DNA of 64,000 nucleotides from Bhargavaea massiliensis (GCF_018390575.1 NZ_JAHBCJ010000001.1:310001-374000); one strand, 5' to 3'. Shown: positions 43,921-52,825, counted from the first letter of the stretch. Program-made: numbers and translations. The notes: a model not told the origin generated them from the sequence alone.

Positions 43921-44069
43921 GTCCCGGGTTGCGGTTCGGCAGAACGGTCATCCCGCTCCGAACAGTCAAAACAGAGCAGTCGCCCGTTCTCAGAGACCCC
44001 ATTCAAGAAGCCGTCCAGGCAATATATTTCCTTTCCGCACTCCCGGCACCTTCCGACTAATTCCTGCAT
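43917..44069 (-). CDS. Small zinc-ribbon ORF preceding the sensor kinase
   Basis: A 50-aa product, MQELVGRCRECGKEIYCLDG then a second pair in GRLLCFDCSERDD. The CxxC...CxxC spacing suggests one zinc site. It has a strong AAAGGAGGGATGGGG leader before ATG 44069 and overlaps the kinase start by ATGA, so it is probably translated and coupled to it. No name is known to me. Confidence 0.7.
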   Translation of the reverse strand: MQELVGRCRECGKEIYCLDGFLNGVSENGRLLCFDCSERDDRSAEPQPGT

Positions 44070-44148
44070 CCCCATCCCTCCTTTCACCTATTATATCGAA
44101 AAACGAGAATGACTTTTTACTCTTCTGAAAACTCTTATGGGCTACATA

Positions 44149-44203
44149 ATAAAACTCCCTCCACAGCCGGGATCCTGATGATCGCCAGTTTGCATGGAGG
44201 GAG
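44149..44203 (-). terminator. Terminator after the NrnB-like gene
   Basis: CTCCCTCCA and TGGAGGGAG form the stem around a 31-nt loop, followed on the minus strand by TTTTATTATG. Confidence 0.65.
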
Positions 44204-44226
44204 CTTTTCGTCTTATCTTTTCCGAA

Positions 44227-45417
44227 TCAGGAATCCGCTTCAGCTTTTTTGAGACGGTCAAGCAGGAACTTGACGAACTGGTCGTCATTCAGCAGCCAGA
44301 CGCTTCTCTCGCGCTTCAGGAACGTCTCAGCGTCCCGGAACGTTTCAAAGGTCTCGTCCTGTGTCCGGCCGTTGCGCTCGATCCCCCAGCGGCCATCTTC
44401 AACCGGATGGACAAAGTACAGGTCGCCTTCCGGTGCGCGGTAGATTGTGCCGAACGGCGATTCTTTGAGGTTGTAGCGGGTATGGCGGGCGTCTTCGCGG
44501 AGCGGGTCTTTCTGGAACGCCGCTTCCACGTAGGAAGCAAATGCCTCTTTCGACATTGAGGCGCCGCTCGCCTTGGCATGACCGCCGCCGCCGAACGTGC
44601 CCGCCACTTCCGATACATCGACATCGTCATGAACGGTGCGGAACGATACTTTGCGGCCGCCCATGTTCAGGATCACAATGTAGTCAAGATGCGGATTTTC
44701 CTTTCCGAGCTCATTGCCGAGCTCAGAATGGTACGACTCGGCATGCACGACGCCGGCGTAAAGGCCGTCGTGCTCGAGCTGTACCATTTCACGGCGCTTT
44801 TTGCGGATGTAGCGCGCCATCTTGTCATCTTCCATGTCGAGCAGCTGCTTCTCAAACGGGTCAAACTGGAACGGGGCATCAGACTGAATCCGCTCCAGCA
44901 TCTTCGACTCGAACTCGTCGAACGAGACCATGAAGAACAGCGCATTCAGGCGGCGTGCCTTGTCGTTGCCGTTTTTCTCCCATTCCCATGTATCGTACTG
45001 CCGCACAAGCTCAACGAACTCGTCCGCAGCACGAGTAGACTCCAGGAAGCCCTTGTCAATCAGGTAAGCATAGAGGAGCGATGTGGCCGATGTCAGCTTG
45101 CCGTCCTCCTGCTCGACCGTGACGTTGCCCCATTCGTATTCGTTCAGATGAAGCGCTGTCTTATGATGATCGATCAGCGTCACTTTGCCGCCTTTTTTGA
45201 TGAATTCCTCGATCCGGGTTTCGTTTTCCTCATCCACCGACAAATCGGTGATGATCAGTTCCGTGCCGGTATTTCCTTCTCCCAGGAACCGCTCCACTTC
45301 GCGGTCCAGCATCTGTACGGAATTGTATCGCACGTTCACATCGTCCCCGAACGCCAGCTTCGCCACGATGCCGCAGCCGATGCCGTCCAGGTCGTTGTGG
45401 GACAATAATTTATACAC
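44227..45417 (-). CDS. nrnB: DHH-family phosphoesterase, NrnB-like oligoribonuclease
   Basis: Predicted nanoRNase/phosphoesterase that degrades short oligonucleotides. The 396-aa product has the DHH motifs: HNDLDGIGCGI at the N-terminus, IITDLSVDEENE, and IDHHKTAL near residue 83, with the DHHA1 motif GTFGGGGHAKASGAS near 280. It matches in layout the B. subtilis NrnB (YngD). ATG 45417 gives MYKLLSHNDLDG. It appears monocistronic. Confidence 0.85.
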   Translation of the reverse strand: MYKLLSHNDLDGIGCGIVAKLAFGDDVNVRYNSVQMLDREVERFLGEGNTGTELIITDLSVDEENETRIEEFIKKGGKVTLIDHHKTALHLNEYEWGNVTVEQEDGKLTSATSLLYAYLIDKGFLESTRAADEFVELVRQYDTWEWEKNGNDKARRLNALFFMVSFDEFESKMLERIQSDAPFQFDPFEKQLLDMEDDKMARYIRKKRREMVQLEHDGLYAGVVHAESYHSELGNELGKENPHLDYIVILNMGGRKVSFRTVHDDVDVSEVAGTFGGGGHAKASGASMSKEAFASYVEAAFQKDPLREDARHTRYNLKESPFGTIYRAPEGDLYFVHPVEDGRWGIERNGRTQDETFETFRDAETFLKRERSVWLLNDDQFVKFLLDRLKKAEADS

Positions 45418-45491
45418 CGAATCACCTCAAATAATTGCTTTGAACACTTAACCAAGTATACCCGTTTTTCGGACGGTTTTCTTGTGAAAGT

Positions 45492-45526
45492 AAAAAGGAG
45501 GAAGCCGAAAATTCGTCATTCCTCCT
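45492..45526 (-). terminator. Terminator after the fusion gene
   Basis: AGGAGGAA and TTCCTCCT pair, followed on the minus strand by TTTTTAC; it overlaps the last codons. Confidence 0.75.
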
Positions 45527-46478
45527 GCCAGGTCCGCTGGATATCCAGTTTGCTCCCAATCGAAATCCGGTATACATCCGGGTTTGTTAGCCGTCTCCAC
45601 TGCTCAAATCCAAACTGCCGGTCGAAATCATTGATCAGCAGTGCCACAAGATTCCCGTGCGTGACAAGTGCGGTGCATGAACCTTCGGGAAGCTCGTCGA
45701 GCACGGAACGCACTCTCGTCGCAGCTTCCTTTCCGGATTCTCCTCCCTCAAATGAAACGTCCGGATCCGCGAAAGAATGCTTCAGCTTCTCCATCCAGTC
45801 ATCCATCGGAGCGGCACTCAGCACTCTTTCCGTAAGCCGGTCATCCGTAGAGAAAGAAAGCCCGCTCCGATCCAGAAAAGGCCGGATCGACTGACGGGCA
45901 CGCAGAAACGGACTTGAAATCACCGATCCGATTCCAAGATCCATCAAGTGTTCTGCAAGCTGCTCGGCCTGTGCATGCCCTGCCCGAGTCAGCGGGGCGT
46001 CCCGCTCCTGCCCTTCTGCGGCGCAATGCCGGATGACATAGACTTGCTTGACCATCAGTGGTCGTCTCCGATTGGCTTCGTTAAAGCCGAGGGCGAGATG
46101 GACCTGCAGGCTGATTTCATTATCCAGCTCACAATCACTCGCGAACTCGCCGCAGCCTTTTTCCCTCGCCCACTGTTCTGCACGCCCCACGAGCTCACGG
46201 GCAAGTCCATCCTGTCTGTAGGCCTCTTTGACATACAGTCCTTCCAGGTAACCGACCGGGGAGGTCGACGTGCCCTCGACATAGTCGTGCCGGAGCTGGA
46301 CCTGTGAGAAACCGACAGGCTCCGTTCCGTTAAACGCGAGGAAAACCGCCGCTTCCGGGTCTCCGATCAGCTCCGAAAACTCCCTTTCCAGCTCCTCCAC
46401 AGTATGGTCCGGCCAGAGTAGCAGTGCCAGTTCCGCGGCAACCCGGGCGTCACTCTGTGTGGTCTGCCGAATGTTCAT
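45516..46478 (-). CDS. Fusion of an AAC(6')-like GNAT domain with a histidine phosphatase
   Basis: The 320-aa product has two unrelated halves. Residues 1-145 look like aminoglycoside 6'-N-acetyltransferases (MNIRQTTQSDARVAAELALL, YLEGLYVKEAYRQDGLARELV, LDNEISLQVHLALGFNEANR). From about residue 150, VKQVYVIRHCAAEG starts a histidine-phosphatase (phosphoglycerate-mutase-like) domain with a second His in LVTHGNLVALL. At the junction, MVKQVYVI could be an independent start after GGAG, and a TGATG in another frame suggests that the two may once have been separate overlapping genes. Confidence 0.8.
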   Translation of the reverse strand: MNIRQTTQSDARVAAELALLLWPDHTVEELEREFSELIGDPEAAVFLAFNGTEPVGFSQVQLRHDYVEGTSTSPVGYLEGLYVKEAYRQDGLARELVGRAEQWAREKGCGEFASDCELDNEISLQVHLALGFNEANRRRPLMVKQVYVIRHCAAEGQERDAPLTRAGHAQAEQLAEHLMDLGIGSVISSPFLRARQSIRPFLDRSGLSFSTDDRLTERVLSAAPMDDWMEKLKHSFADPDVSFEGGESGKEAATRVRSVLDELPEGSCTALVTHGNLVALLINDFDRQFGFEQWRRLTNPDVYRISIGSKLDIQRTWQEE

Positions 46479-46695
46479 GTGCCTCCCCCTTTTCATCCAA
46501 ACGCTCCAGAACCGCAGCCATGCCGTGCATCAGAATACCGATTGAGACGATGATCACGAGCACGCTCAAGGCGACCATTAGATTAACCAGCCCACTCTCA
46601 GGCCCCCCACCTGCATCAGCCGTCCCGATCCCGGCAATGATTCCGACAATGACCATCGCGCTTCCGAACAGCTTCAGCCAAAACGTGATCCCCAT
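46450..46695 (-). CDS. Small two-helix membrane protein, unknown
   Basis: An 81-aa product with two hydrophobic helices (FWLKLFGSAMVIVGIIAGI and LMVALSVLVIIVSIGILMHG) and an acidic, His-rich tail (EKGEAHEHSADHTE). It overlaps the start of the fusion gene by 29 bp. Start ATG 46695 lies six bases after GGGGG; an ATG two codons earlier abuts that site. Confidence 0.65.
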   Translation of the reverse strand: MGITFWLKLFGSAMVIVGIIAGIGTADAGGGPESGLVNLMVALSVLVIIVSIGILMHGMAAVLERLDEKGEAHEHSADHTE

Positions 46696-46707
46696 TTTCA
46701 TCCCCCG

Positions 46708-47499
46708 TCAATAGAATTCGTATAGCCCTTCTGCATAATACTGGTACGTTTCCGAAGAAATGCTTTTTCCATAACATGCAAAAAAGAATTCATGGTCCTC
46801 GGGCCAGCTGAAAATACCCGACTTCGGCCGGACAGCCAGCGCAATATCGTAATCCGGGTCCCCCGACGTACCTCCGCTCCAGTCAATGATGCCGGTCAGC
46901 CGGTTGTCTTTCACCATAACGTTATCGACCGTGCAGTCACCATGAATCAGGCACTCCCACGTGATCGCAGGACGCCCTTTCTTTAAGCGCTCCATCAGCT
47001 CAGGCGAGCCGGCCGTCTCATAACGATGAAGGTTGTCCTCCGCCTCTTCCAGCATGCGCTCAATTCAGGGACGGCCCTGCTTAAGATCAGCTGGCACTGG
47101 CGTCTGATGAATCATTCTGAGTGTCTCTGCAAATGCCTGGATAATCTGCAGGCGTCCGCCGGGATCAGTCGTCCGTCTTAACGCACTGCGCACTGTCTCT
47201 CCCTCAATAAACGACATCAAAGCCCAGCTGCAGACCGGTTCTTCCAGAAAGGCAATCAGCCGGGGCACCGGCAAACCGGTTCCCGACAGAGATTTCAACA
47301 CCTCAGCCTCCCGCTTGAGCCACTCATCAAATGGCGGCTCCTTCGAGCGCTTGAGTACAAACTTCCCCGTATCCGTTGTCAACAGGGCCACTTCCGACGT
47401 CCCGCCCTCGGGCAAACTGTCCACACTGTGGATCGTTCCGGGTATCTTTTCAGCTATCCACTTGGGGATATCTTCACGATGGATTGGCATGTTATTCAC
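46708..47499 (-). pseudogene. Aminoglycoside-phosphotransferase-family gene split by an in-frame TGA
   Basis: Read through, the frame gives a 263-codon APH-type kinase with FVLKRS (ATP Lys), GLPVPRLIAF, the catalytic loop LIHGDCTVDNVMV and LTGIIDWSGG. Codon 145 is TGA (47067-47065) in LKQGRP-stop-IERMLEEAEDN, where TGG (Trp) would fit. Both halves stay in one frame, so one base change explains it. The catalytic loop lies in the second half, so the first product alone cannot be active. The substrate, if it was functional, is unknown. Confidence 0.85.
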
Positions 47500-47944
47500 C
47501 TGTGGATGACTTGGCCACAGCCGGCATGTTCAGTTCCACTGTAACCGCTCCGGAACCATCGCTTGTCACCAGCCAATTTGAGGACAGCATGTCGTTAAAC
47601 TGCTCCAGATCTTGCGGGGAGAGCCGGAGTCCCTGAATCCCCGTCTCCATCAGCGAATAATCCCGTTCCTCTTCTTTGCCGAACCGCATTCGGAGCAGGT
47701 TCTTTAACCCGTTGAACGTCACGAATTTCACTTCATAGCCGTCAAAGAGAGCCGACCGGAACACCGCCAGATCCTTTCGCGCAGCCTTCACTAGCTCGCT
47801 GTAATTAAACCGCGGTTCAAGCTCTTTTAGCCGTCCGGCATTCTCCTTCTCGACAAGAGTGATGATTTCTTCGTTTGACACTCCTTTGCTGCGGAGCGAT
47901 TCGACCATATAGGCCTCCATCAAGGTTAGTTTTGGTTTGGTCAA
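47492..47944 (-). CDS. Unknown 150-aa protein
   Basis: A 150-aa soluble product starting MTKPKLTLMEAYMVESLRSK and ending AVTVELNMPAVAKSSTGE; no motif recognised. It overlaps the start of the split phosphotransferase gene by 8 bp, so the two were probably cotranscribed. The base composition resembles the surrounding chromosome rather than the AT-rich helicase upstream. Confidence 0.6.
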   Translation of the reverse strand: MTKPKLTLMEAYMVESLRSKGVSNEEIITLVEKENAGRLKELEPRFNYSELVKAARKDLAVFRSALFDGYEVKFVTFNGLKNLLRMRFGKEEERDYSLMETGIQGLRLSPQDLEQFNDMLSSNWLVTSDGSGAVTVELNMPAVAKSSTGE

Positions 47945-47971
47945 TGGATGTTCCCCCCTATGCCACCAATA

Positions 47972-50890
47972 TTATTGAACTTGACCAGCAGCATAGTTAT
48001 CTTCTGCACCAGTTAAATACATAAAGAGTGGATGCTCTACTTCATTTTCTAAAAGCAAATTCATCGTTACGACTGGTAGAGTCCTTCCGTTTTTATCAAG
48101 CATCGATGTCTGCTCAACAGAACTTTGATCAGGAAGAGCTTTTCCTAAGTAATAAAAATCGGTTCCCTCATCATCGTCCTTCTTAACGAAGATGTGAATA
48201 TCAATATCCCTTTCCTGGGCTTCAATAATTTGTTTAACTTCATTCGATTGAACTGTTCGATTGCTTCTTGTATACCATTTCAAAACATCTGCACTTACTA
48301 ATTCGTCGCCATAATTGATACTTGCTTCAACATCATCATGTTTATGATAGGTAATAAATATCGGGCAATCCCCATGTTTGACTTTGTAACCGAAGATTGC
48401 AGCACTTTCATCATTCTGCCAGTTTAAAAGTCTGCAGGTATCTTTGCGTGTATACTTTTCATAAAGCGTAAATGGTTGTTTCGTATTGTAACGCTTAGAT
48501 AGCTCGAGGCCTGTTAGCAAAACATCTTCGATTAGTTCCAAGAACCGGCTATTGGATGATAGTCTTTCTGAGATTCGCGAATTAAACCGAAACTGATCTT
48601 TCTCATCCAATTCAACAACTGGTATTTCCCCGTACTTTTTTCGAGCCGTCACTGTGAAATAAGTTAAGTCAAAGATCCGTTTAAGCGAGGTCATCGTTTC
48701 TTCATCTGTTTCTAATTCACTGTGTTCTAGAATTGCCTTGTATGATGATTCTGAGATAGAACCACACTTGATCAACTGATCAAGTAAAATCAGCTCATGT
48801 TGTCTTTTCCCATCTAAAATTTCATTAGATAGCATTGCTAGAACTTGTTCCTCATACTTACTCAAAAATGGTTCAACTTCCTTTAACCTTAAAAGAAATT
48901 GATAGTAGGTAGAATATTTCTTTACAAGTGTAACCGGGTCAATTGAGTGATTGATTACAAAATCAAATAACCTCGGAATTCGCCCAACCCTGTTCTTGAG
49001 GTGAATATAAGCTTCTCTCATGATTTTTAAAGTCGTGAGATTACTACTGTTGATTGATTTGTATATCCGTTCCTTTGCAACGGCTTCAAAGTTTACCGTA
49101 GACGTACCAGTTACATAGCTAGTATCAGTCATATGTCTTCGAATGTTATCTTTGTTTTGGCTGTTGTCACCAGATAATGCAACAGGAATGAGATAGTTAT
49201 TTTTATAGTTTCCAATAAAATCAATGACGGTAACAAATTCTTTGCTGTCATGCTTCCTCAAGCCACGACCTAGTTGCTGGACAAAAATAATACTTGATTG
49301 GGTTTGACGAAGCATGACGACCTGATTCACACTTGGGATATCAATACCTTCGTTGAAAATATCAACAGTTAAGATGTACTCGATCTCTCCATTTTCCAAT
49401 CTTTGAACTTGTTGAAGCCGAACTTCTTGATCGTCATCACCCGTCAAAGCGACTGTTCGATAACCGCGGCTGTTTAACAAAGTTGATAGCTCTCTCGCCT
49501 CATCTTTTCTACTACAAAACATCAAGCCTCTTATCGCATCTCCTGAATGCCCATAGTACTCAATCTTTTCCACTAGATGGTCAACACGGTCTGCTGCTGT
49601 CAACTTTGATAAAATCTCTCCAGAATCATATACTTCGTCTTCAATATAAACATCACTAACGCCAAAATAATGGAAGGGACAAAGCATATCTTCTTCCAAA
49701 GCTTCCTGAAGTCTTATTTCATAAGCGATATTGTAATTGAACAGCTCGAAGATATTAAAATCGTCAGTGCGTTCAGGGGTTGCCGTCATTCCCAAAAGAA
49801 ACTTTGGTTGGAAGTAATCGATTACCCTTAAGTAAGAGGGTGCCCCTGCTTTATGGACTTCATCGATAAGAATATAATCAAATTCTTCTGGGTCAAACTG
49901 TTGAAGTTTCTCTTGTTTGGAGATGGTCTGGATCGTTGCAAAAAGATATTTCTTGTCGTGTTCTCGATGGGAGCCTCCTAGAATTCCAAAGTCATCATCT
50001 GTCCCTCCAAGAATACGTTTGTAGTCTTCTTGAGCCTTTCTAAGAATCTGTTCCCGGTGAACAATAAATAATATCCTTCTAGGTCTAAACCGTCGTACGT
50101 CAAAAGCAGACAGGTAGGTTTTCCCGGTTCCCGTTGCAGAAATGACTAATGCCCGTTGATGCCCTTCTTCACGTACCGCCTCAATTTCTTTAAGTGCAGC
50201 TTTCTGCATTGAGTTAGGTTCAATTTCCAAAGCTTCTTGCAAACTGTTCTTCCCGTAGTGAGAAGGCAATTCAGAAACCTTTAATGTGCTATTGGACACC
50301 TCAGGTTGATAATTGGACTCATATTGATTAATCCATTCCTCATTGAGCGGCTGGGCTTTATTCCATACTTCTTCAAATTGTTGCTTAAAGTGATGAATGA
50401 TGTCCCCGTTATCATGTGAAGTCAGTTTAACGTTCCATTCATGGTTTACTTTCAACGCATGAGCCGTTAAGTTAGAGCTTCCAACAATGAGTGAAGTGTA
50501 ATGCTTATGCGAGAAAATATAACCTTTTGAATGGAACCCTTCTACGTTCGCTAAACGCACTTCCACATTGTTGAGCTTTTGTAGTTCCCTAAATGCTTTA
50601 GGTTGATTAAAGTTCAAAAATGTAGAGGTAAGGATCCTGCCTTTTATCCCCTTTAAATGTAAATCATATAAATGGGACTTTAGCGTTGCTAATCCACTTT
50701 CAGTTATGAAAGCGACCGAAAAAAAGAATGACCCACATTGATCTAATTCTTCTATGATTGTGCTTAATACAGTTTCTCTTTTCTCTACGTCGTTAGTTAC
50801 TAGACGAGGTTTAAAACGCTCAACAGCATGTATTTCCTTATCGATAAACCCCTTTGCTAGAGACCCTTTTAAATTCCCAATAAAACTCAT
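47972..50890 (-). CDS. PLD-like domain plus DEAD-type helicase (DUF3427-type), candidate defence protein
   Basis: The 972-aa protein has an N-terminal phospholipase-D-like nuclease domain (GFHSKGYIF and VGSSNLTAHAL near residues 120-150). A superfamily 2 helicase core follows: Walker A SATGTGKT near 255, LIDEVHKAG near 345, MTATPERTD near 370, and VI motif QQLGRGLRKHDS near 545. The C-terminal 400 residues look like DUF3427. The gene is clearly AT-rich compared with its neighbours. It follows a NUDIX gene by 15 bp. The family is common in defence islands; the activity is not proven. Confidence 0.85.
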   Translation of the reverse strand: MSFIGNLKGSLAKGFIDKEIHAVERFKPRLVTNDVEKRETVLSTIIEELDQCGSFFFSVAFITESGLATLKSHLYDLHLKGIKGRILTSTFLNFNQPKAFRELQKLNNVEVRLANVEGFHSKGYIFSHKHYTSLIVGSSNLTAHALKVNHEWNVKLTSHDNGDIIHHFKQQFEEVWNKAQPLNEEWINQYESNYQPEVSNSTLKVSELPSHYGKNSLQEALEIEPNSMQKAALKEIEAVREEGHQRALVISATGTGKTYLSAFDVRRFRPRRILFIVHREQILRKAQEDYKRILGGTDDDFGILGGSHREHDKKYLFATIQTISKQEKLQQFDPEEFDYILIDEVHKAGAPSYLRVIDYFQPKFLLGMTATPERTDDFNIFELFNYNIAYEIRLQEALEEDMLCPFHYFGVSDVYIEDEVYDSGEILSKLTAADRVDHLVEKIEYYGHSGDAIRGLMFCSRKDEARELSTLLNSRGYRTVALTGDDDQEVRLQQVQRLENGEIEYILTVDIFNEGIDIPSVNQVVMLRQTQSSIIFVQQLGRGLRKHDSKEFVTVIDFIGNYKNNYLIPVALSGDNSQNKDNIRRHMTDTSYVTGTSTVNFEAVAKERIYKSINSSNLTTLKIMREAYIHLKNRVGRIPRLFDFVINHSIDPVTLVKKYSTYYQFLLRLKEVEPFLSKYEEQVLAMLSNEILDGKRQHELILLDQLIKCGSISESSYKAILEHSELETDEETMTSLKRIFDLTYFTVTARKKYGEIPVVELDEKDQFRFNSRISERLSSNSRFLELIEDVLLTGLELSKRYNTKQPFTLYEKYTRKDTCRLLNWQNDESAAIFGYKVKHGDCPIFITYHKHDDVEASINYGDELVSADVLKWYTRSNRTVQSNEVKQIIEAQERDIDIHIFVKKDDDEGTDFYYLGKALPDQSSVEQTSMLDKNGRTLPVVTMNLLLENEVEHPLFMYLTGAEDNYAAGQVQ

Positions 50891-50905
50891 AGAACCACCT
50901 CAAAA

Positions 50906-51313
50906 TTATGGTGTAACCGATTGTGATAGTTTCTCAATAGCTGGAATATCTGCAGGAGCCCAATCAAGTGTATGTAAGTTTTCCGGTTCAAGCCATTTAA
51001 CATCTATGTGTTCTGTTAAGGTCAAATTACCACTCACCAACGCACAATGGAACGTGGTCAAATGCACAATGCCAAACTCATATTCATATACTGTGTGTTC
51101 GACTCTCTCGCCAACTACAATCTCACAGTTCATTTCTTCGAGAATTTCGCGTTTAAGGGCTGCTTCCGGTGTTTCCCCCTGTTCAATTTTTCCGCCAGGA
51201 AATTCCCACTTATACGCAAGGGTTTTGGTAGCTCCTCGTTGAGCACAAAGAATTTTACCATCCTGCCAAATGACTGCTCCTACGACATGAATATTCTTCT
51301 TATTCAACAACAT
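50906..51313 (-). CDS. NUDIX hydrolase (MutT-like), partner of the helicase gene
   Basis: The 135-aa product has a full Nudix box, GGKIEQGETPEAALKREI then LEEMNC, and begins KKNIHVVGAVIWQDGKILCA as in 8-oxo-dGTP hydrolases. It is upstream in the same operon as the PLD-helicase, with 15 bp between them, and shares its AT-rich composition. It may hydrolyse a modified nucleotide, or a signal, within that module. Confidence 0.88.
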   Translation of the reverse strand: MLLNKKNIHVVGAVIWQDGKILCAQRGATKTLAYKWEFPGGKIEQGETPEAALKREILEEMNCEIVVGERVEHTVYEYEFGIVHLTTFHCALVSGNLTLTEHIDVKWLEPENLHTLDWAPADIPAIEKLSQSVTP

Positions 51314-51420
51314 TCACACTCCGTTTCCATGTTATTTACATTTTATCATATCTATCAACGCCCATATCTTCTCATATAGAGCCTAGACTGTCCTTTGGGA
51401 ATAAAATCTCTCAAATTCCC

Positions 51421-51575
51421 CCAACCTAATTCCATCAGGAGTGATGGGATTGAAGATGATAACGACGATTAAGCCACACCACCGCCCAAGGGGTGTTTTT
51501 TTGTTGGTAAATATAAAGGAATTCCATCCGCTTTATAGAAGGCTAAGATTAGACCTCACTGAAAGGTGGATGCTG
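51421..51575 (+). promoter_or_regulatory. Leader with possible short ORF and terminator upstream of the VOC gene
   Basis: AGGAGTG precedes a TTG (51450) that opens MKMITTIKPHHRPRGVFLLV in frame with the VOC gene. Within it ACACC (51476-51480) and GGTGT (51492-51496) form a hairpin ended by T7. The stretch could be an attenuating leader peptide or simply a terminator for upstream readthrough. Confidence 0.35.
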
Positions 51576-51959
51576 ATGAATTCAACTGCTTCTCCGATTG
51601 CCGGCAAGGTCAATAATGTGTTTGTTCACGTCAGCGACCTCAAGAAATCTGCAGCTTGGTACAGCCGCTTGCTCGGGCTTCCGTTTGATGAACGGGATGT
51701 TGAGTCGCCTGTTTACAATGTCCCTGTTACCTCTAAAGTTGGCCTGACACTGGATGACCACACGTTCGATTCGGGATTTAGCCTACAGCCGTCTGATCAC
51801 GTGCTGTTTAACTTTTATGCCGAGGATGTCGACGAGGCTTACCGGTTCATTCGGGAAAATGACATTCCGATCGCAAGAGAGATTGAGAGGATCGGCGACT
51901 TTTGCTATTTTAATTTCCGGGATCCGGACGGCAATGTGCTGATGATCTGCAATAACTAA
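51576..51959 (+). CDS. VOC-family (glyoxalase/bleomycin-resistance fold) protein
   Basis: The 127-aa product has the paired beta-alpha-beta-beta-beta VOC fold: NNVFVHVSDLKKSAAWYSRL at the N-terminus, LFNFYAEDVDEAYRFIREN, and FYFNFRDPDGNVLMI-like end (FCYFNFRDPDGNVLMIC). Likely metal-binding; substrate unknown. Start ATG 51576 is set by AAAGGTGG six bases upstream; the frame remains open further upstream into a leader ORF. Confidence 0.82.
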   Translation: MNSTASPIAGKVNNVFVHVSDLKKSAAWYSRLLGLPFDERDVESPVYNVPVTSKVGLTLDDHTFDSGFSLQPSDHVLFNFYAEDVDEAYRFIRENDIPIAREIERIGDFCYFNFRDPDGNVLMICNN

Positions 51960-51976
51960 TCATATTTTTAAACAAT

Positions 51977-52014
51977 GAACAGCGCCCTCCCGCATGATGC
52001 AGGGGGCGCTGTTC
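51977..52014. terminator. Hairpin between convergent VOC and small ORF genes
   Basis: GAACAGCGCCCTCC and GGGGGCGCTGTTC form a 13-bp stem. The T-tracts are weak on both sides. Confidence 0.55.
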
Positions 52015-52020
52015 GCTCGT

Positions 52021-52197
52021 TTACTGATACGTGATGTTCCTGAGTTCTTCTTCGCCGAAGCCGTTCTCCAGCCGGAAGTCCCGTTCCTCGCGGATTGTAT
52101 GGACTGGTCCGCCCTCATCAATCATGTTGAGGACTTCTTCGTAGTCACCGGGCTGTGAGCCGGTCAGGTTCGGCTTGCCGTTTGGATGCCTTACCAT
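52021..52197 (-). CDS. Small hydrophilic ORF, unknown
   Basis: A 58-aa product, MVRHPNGKPNLTGSQPGDYE at the start and EEELRNITYQ at the end, behind AAGGAGGGA before ATG 52197. The strong ribosome site and balanced composition suggest that it is real. No family recognised. Confidence 0.55.
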   Translation of the reverse strand: MVRHPNGKPNLTGSQPGDYEEVLNMIDEGGPVHTIREERDFRLENGFGEEELRNITYQ

Positions 52198-52359
52198 GTG
52201 AATCCCTCCTTACTTTTAATGAGCCAGAGAGACTTGGAGACAGACAACCTTTCCTGCTATCATTATACGAAAATTCTGTCCTTTTAGAAAGGAGATTGCT
52301 CTAAAATTTGCGGTTGTTTGCTTTATTAAGTGAAGGGAAGAATAAGTGCTGAATCCATG

Positions 52360-52386
52360 AAAAAACGGACCGGTGCATCCGGTCCG
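52360..52386 (-). terminator. Terminator after the DUF6509-like gene
   Basis: CGGACCGG and CCGGTCCG enclose a 5-nt loop, followed on the minus strand by TTTTTT. Confidence 0.9.
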
Positions 52387-52391
52387 CGGCG

Positions 52392-52676
52392 TCATGCGTC
52401 TTTATTATTACGGCAATACTCGAGGACCTCTTGTTCCTCGTCTTCTTCAAGTGCAAAACCCATCGGCTTGCCGGTGGCGGCTTCGATGAAGTCGTAGTTT
52501 GCGATCCATTCGCGGCCGTCGTGTACGGCGAAGAGAACGCGGAGTTTCACGCCGCCTTCCGTGTATAGCTCGTCCTCTTCATCAAGATCGAGTTCCAGGA
52601 AGAACTCATAGCGTTCCCCTTCAATGATTCCGGTCGGGTCGTTCAGAAGTTCGGCCGTGTATCCCGTGATTTCCAT
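52392..52676 (-). CDS. DUF6509-like small protein
   Basis: A 94-aa acidic product, MEITGYTAELLNDPTGIIEG then RYEFFLELDLDEEDELY and FALEEDEEQEVLEYC. This matches the DUF6509 pattern as I recall it from Bacillales; function unknown. Start ATG 52676 is preferred over a TTG three codons upstream because AAGGATG lies before it. Confidence 0.7.
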   Translation of the reverse strand: MEITGYTAELLNDPTGIIEGERYEFFLELDLDEEDELYTEGGVKLRVLFAVHDGREWIANYDFIEAATGKPMGFALEEDEEQEVLEYCRNNKDA

Positions 52677-52825
52677 GTGCAACATCCTTCCGTTCCGTGG
52701 TCGTGTTTTTATTATACCCGAGAGGGGCGCGCGGGAAGCGGTGGAAACCGAATTTGAGCATTGTTAATAGTTTGTTCATATCTGTCCCTTAAAATGAAGA
52801 CAACAGAAGCAAGGAGGAAGTGCAG

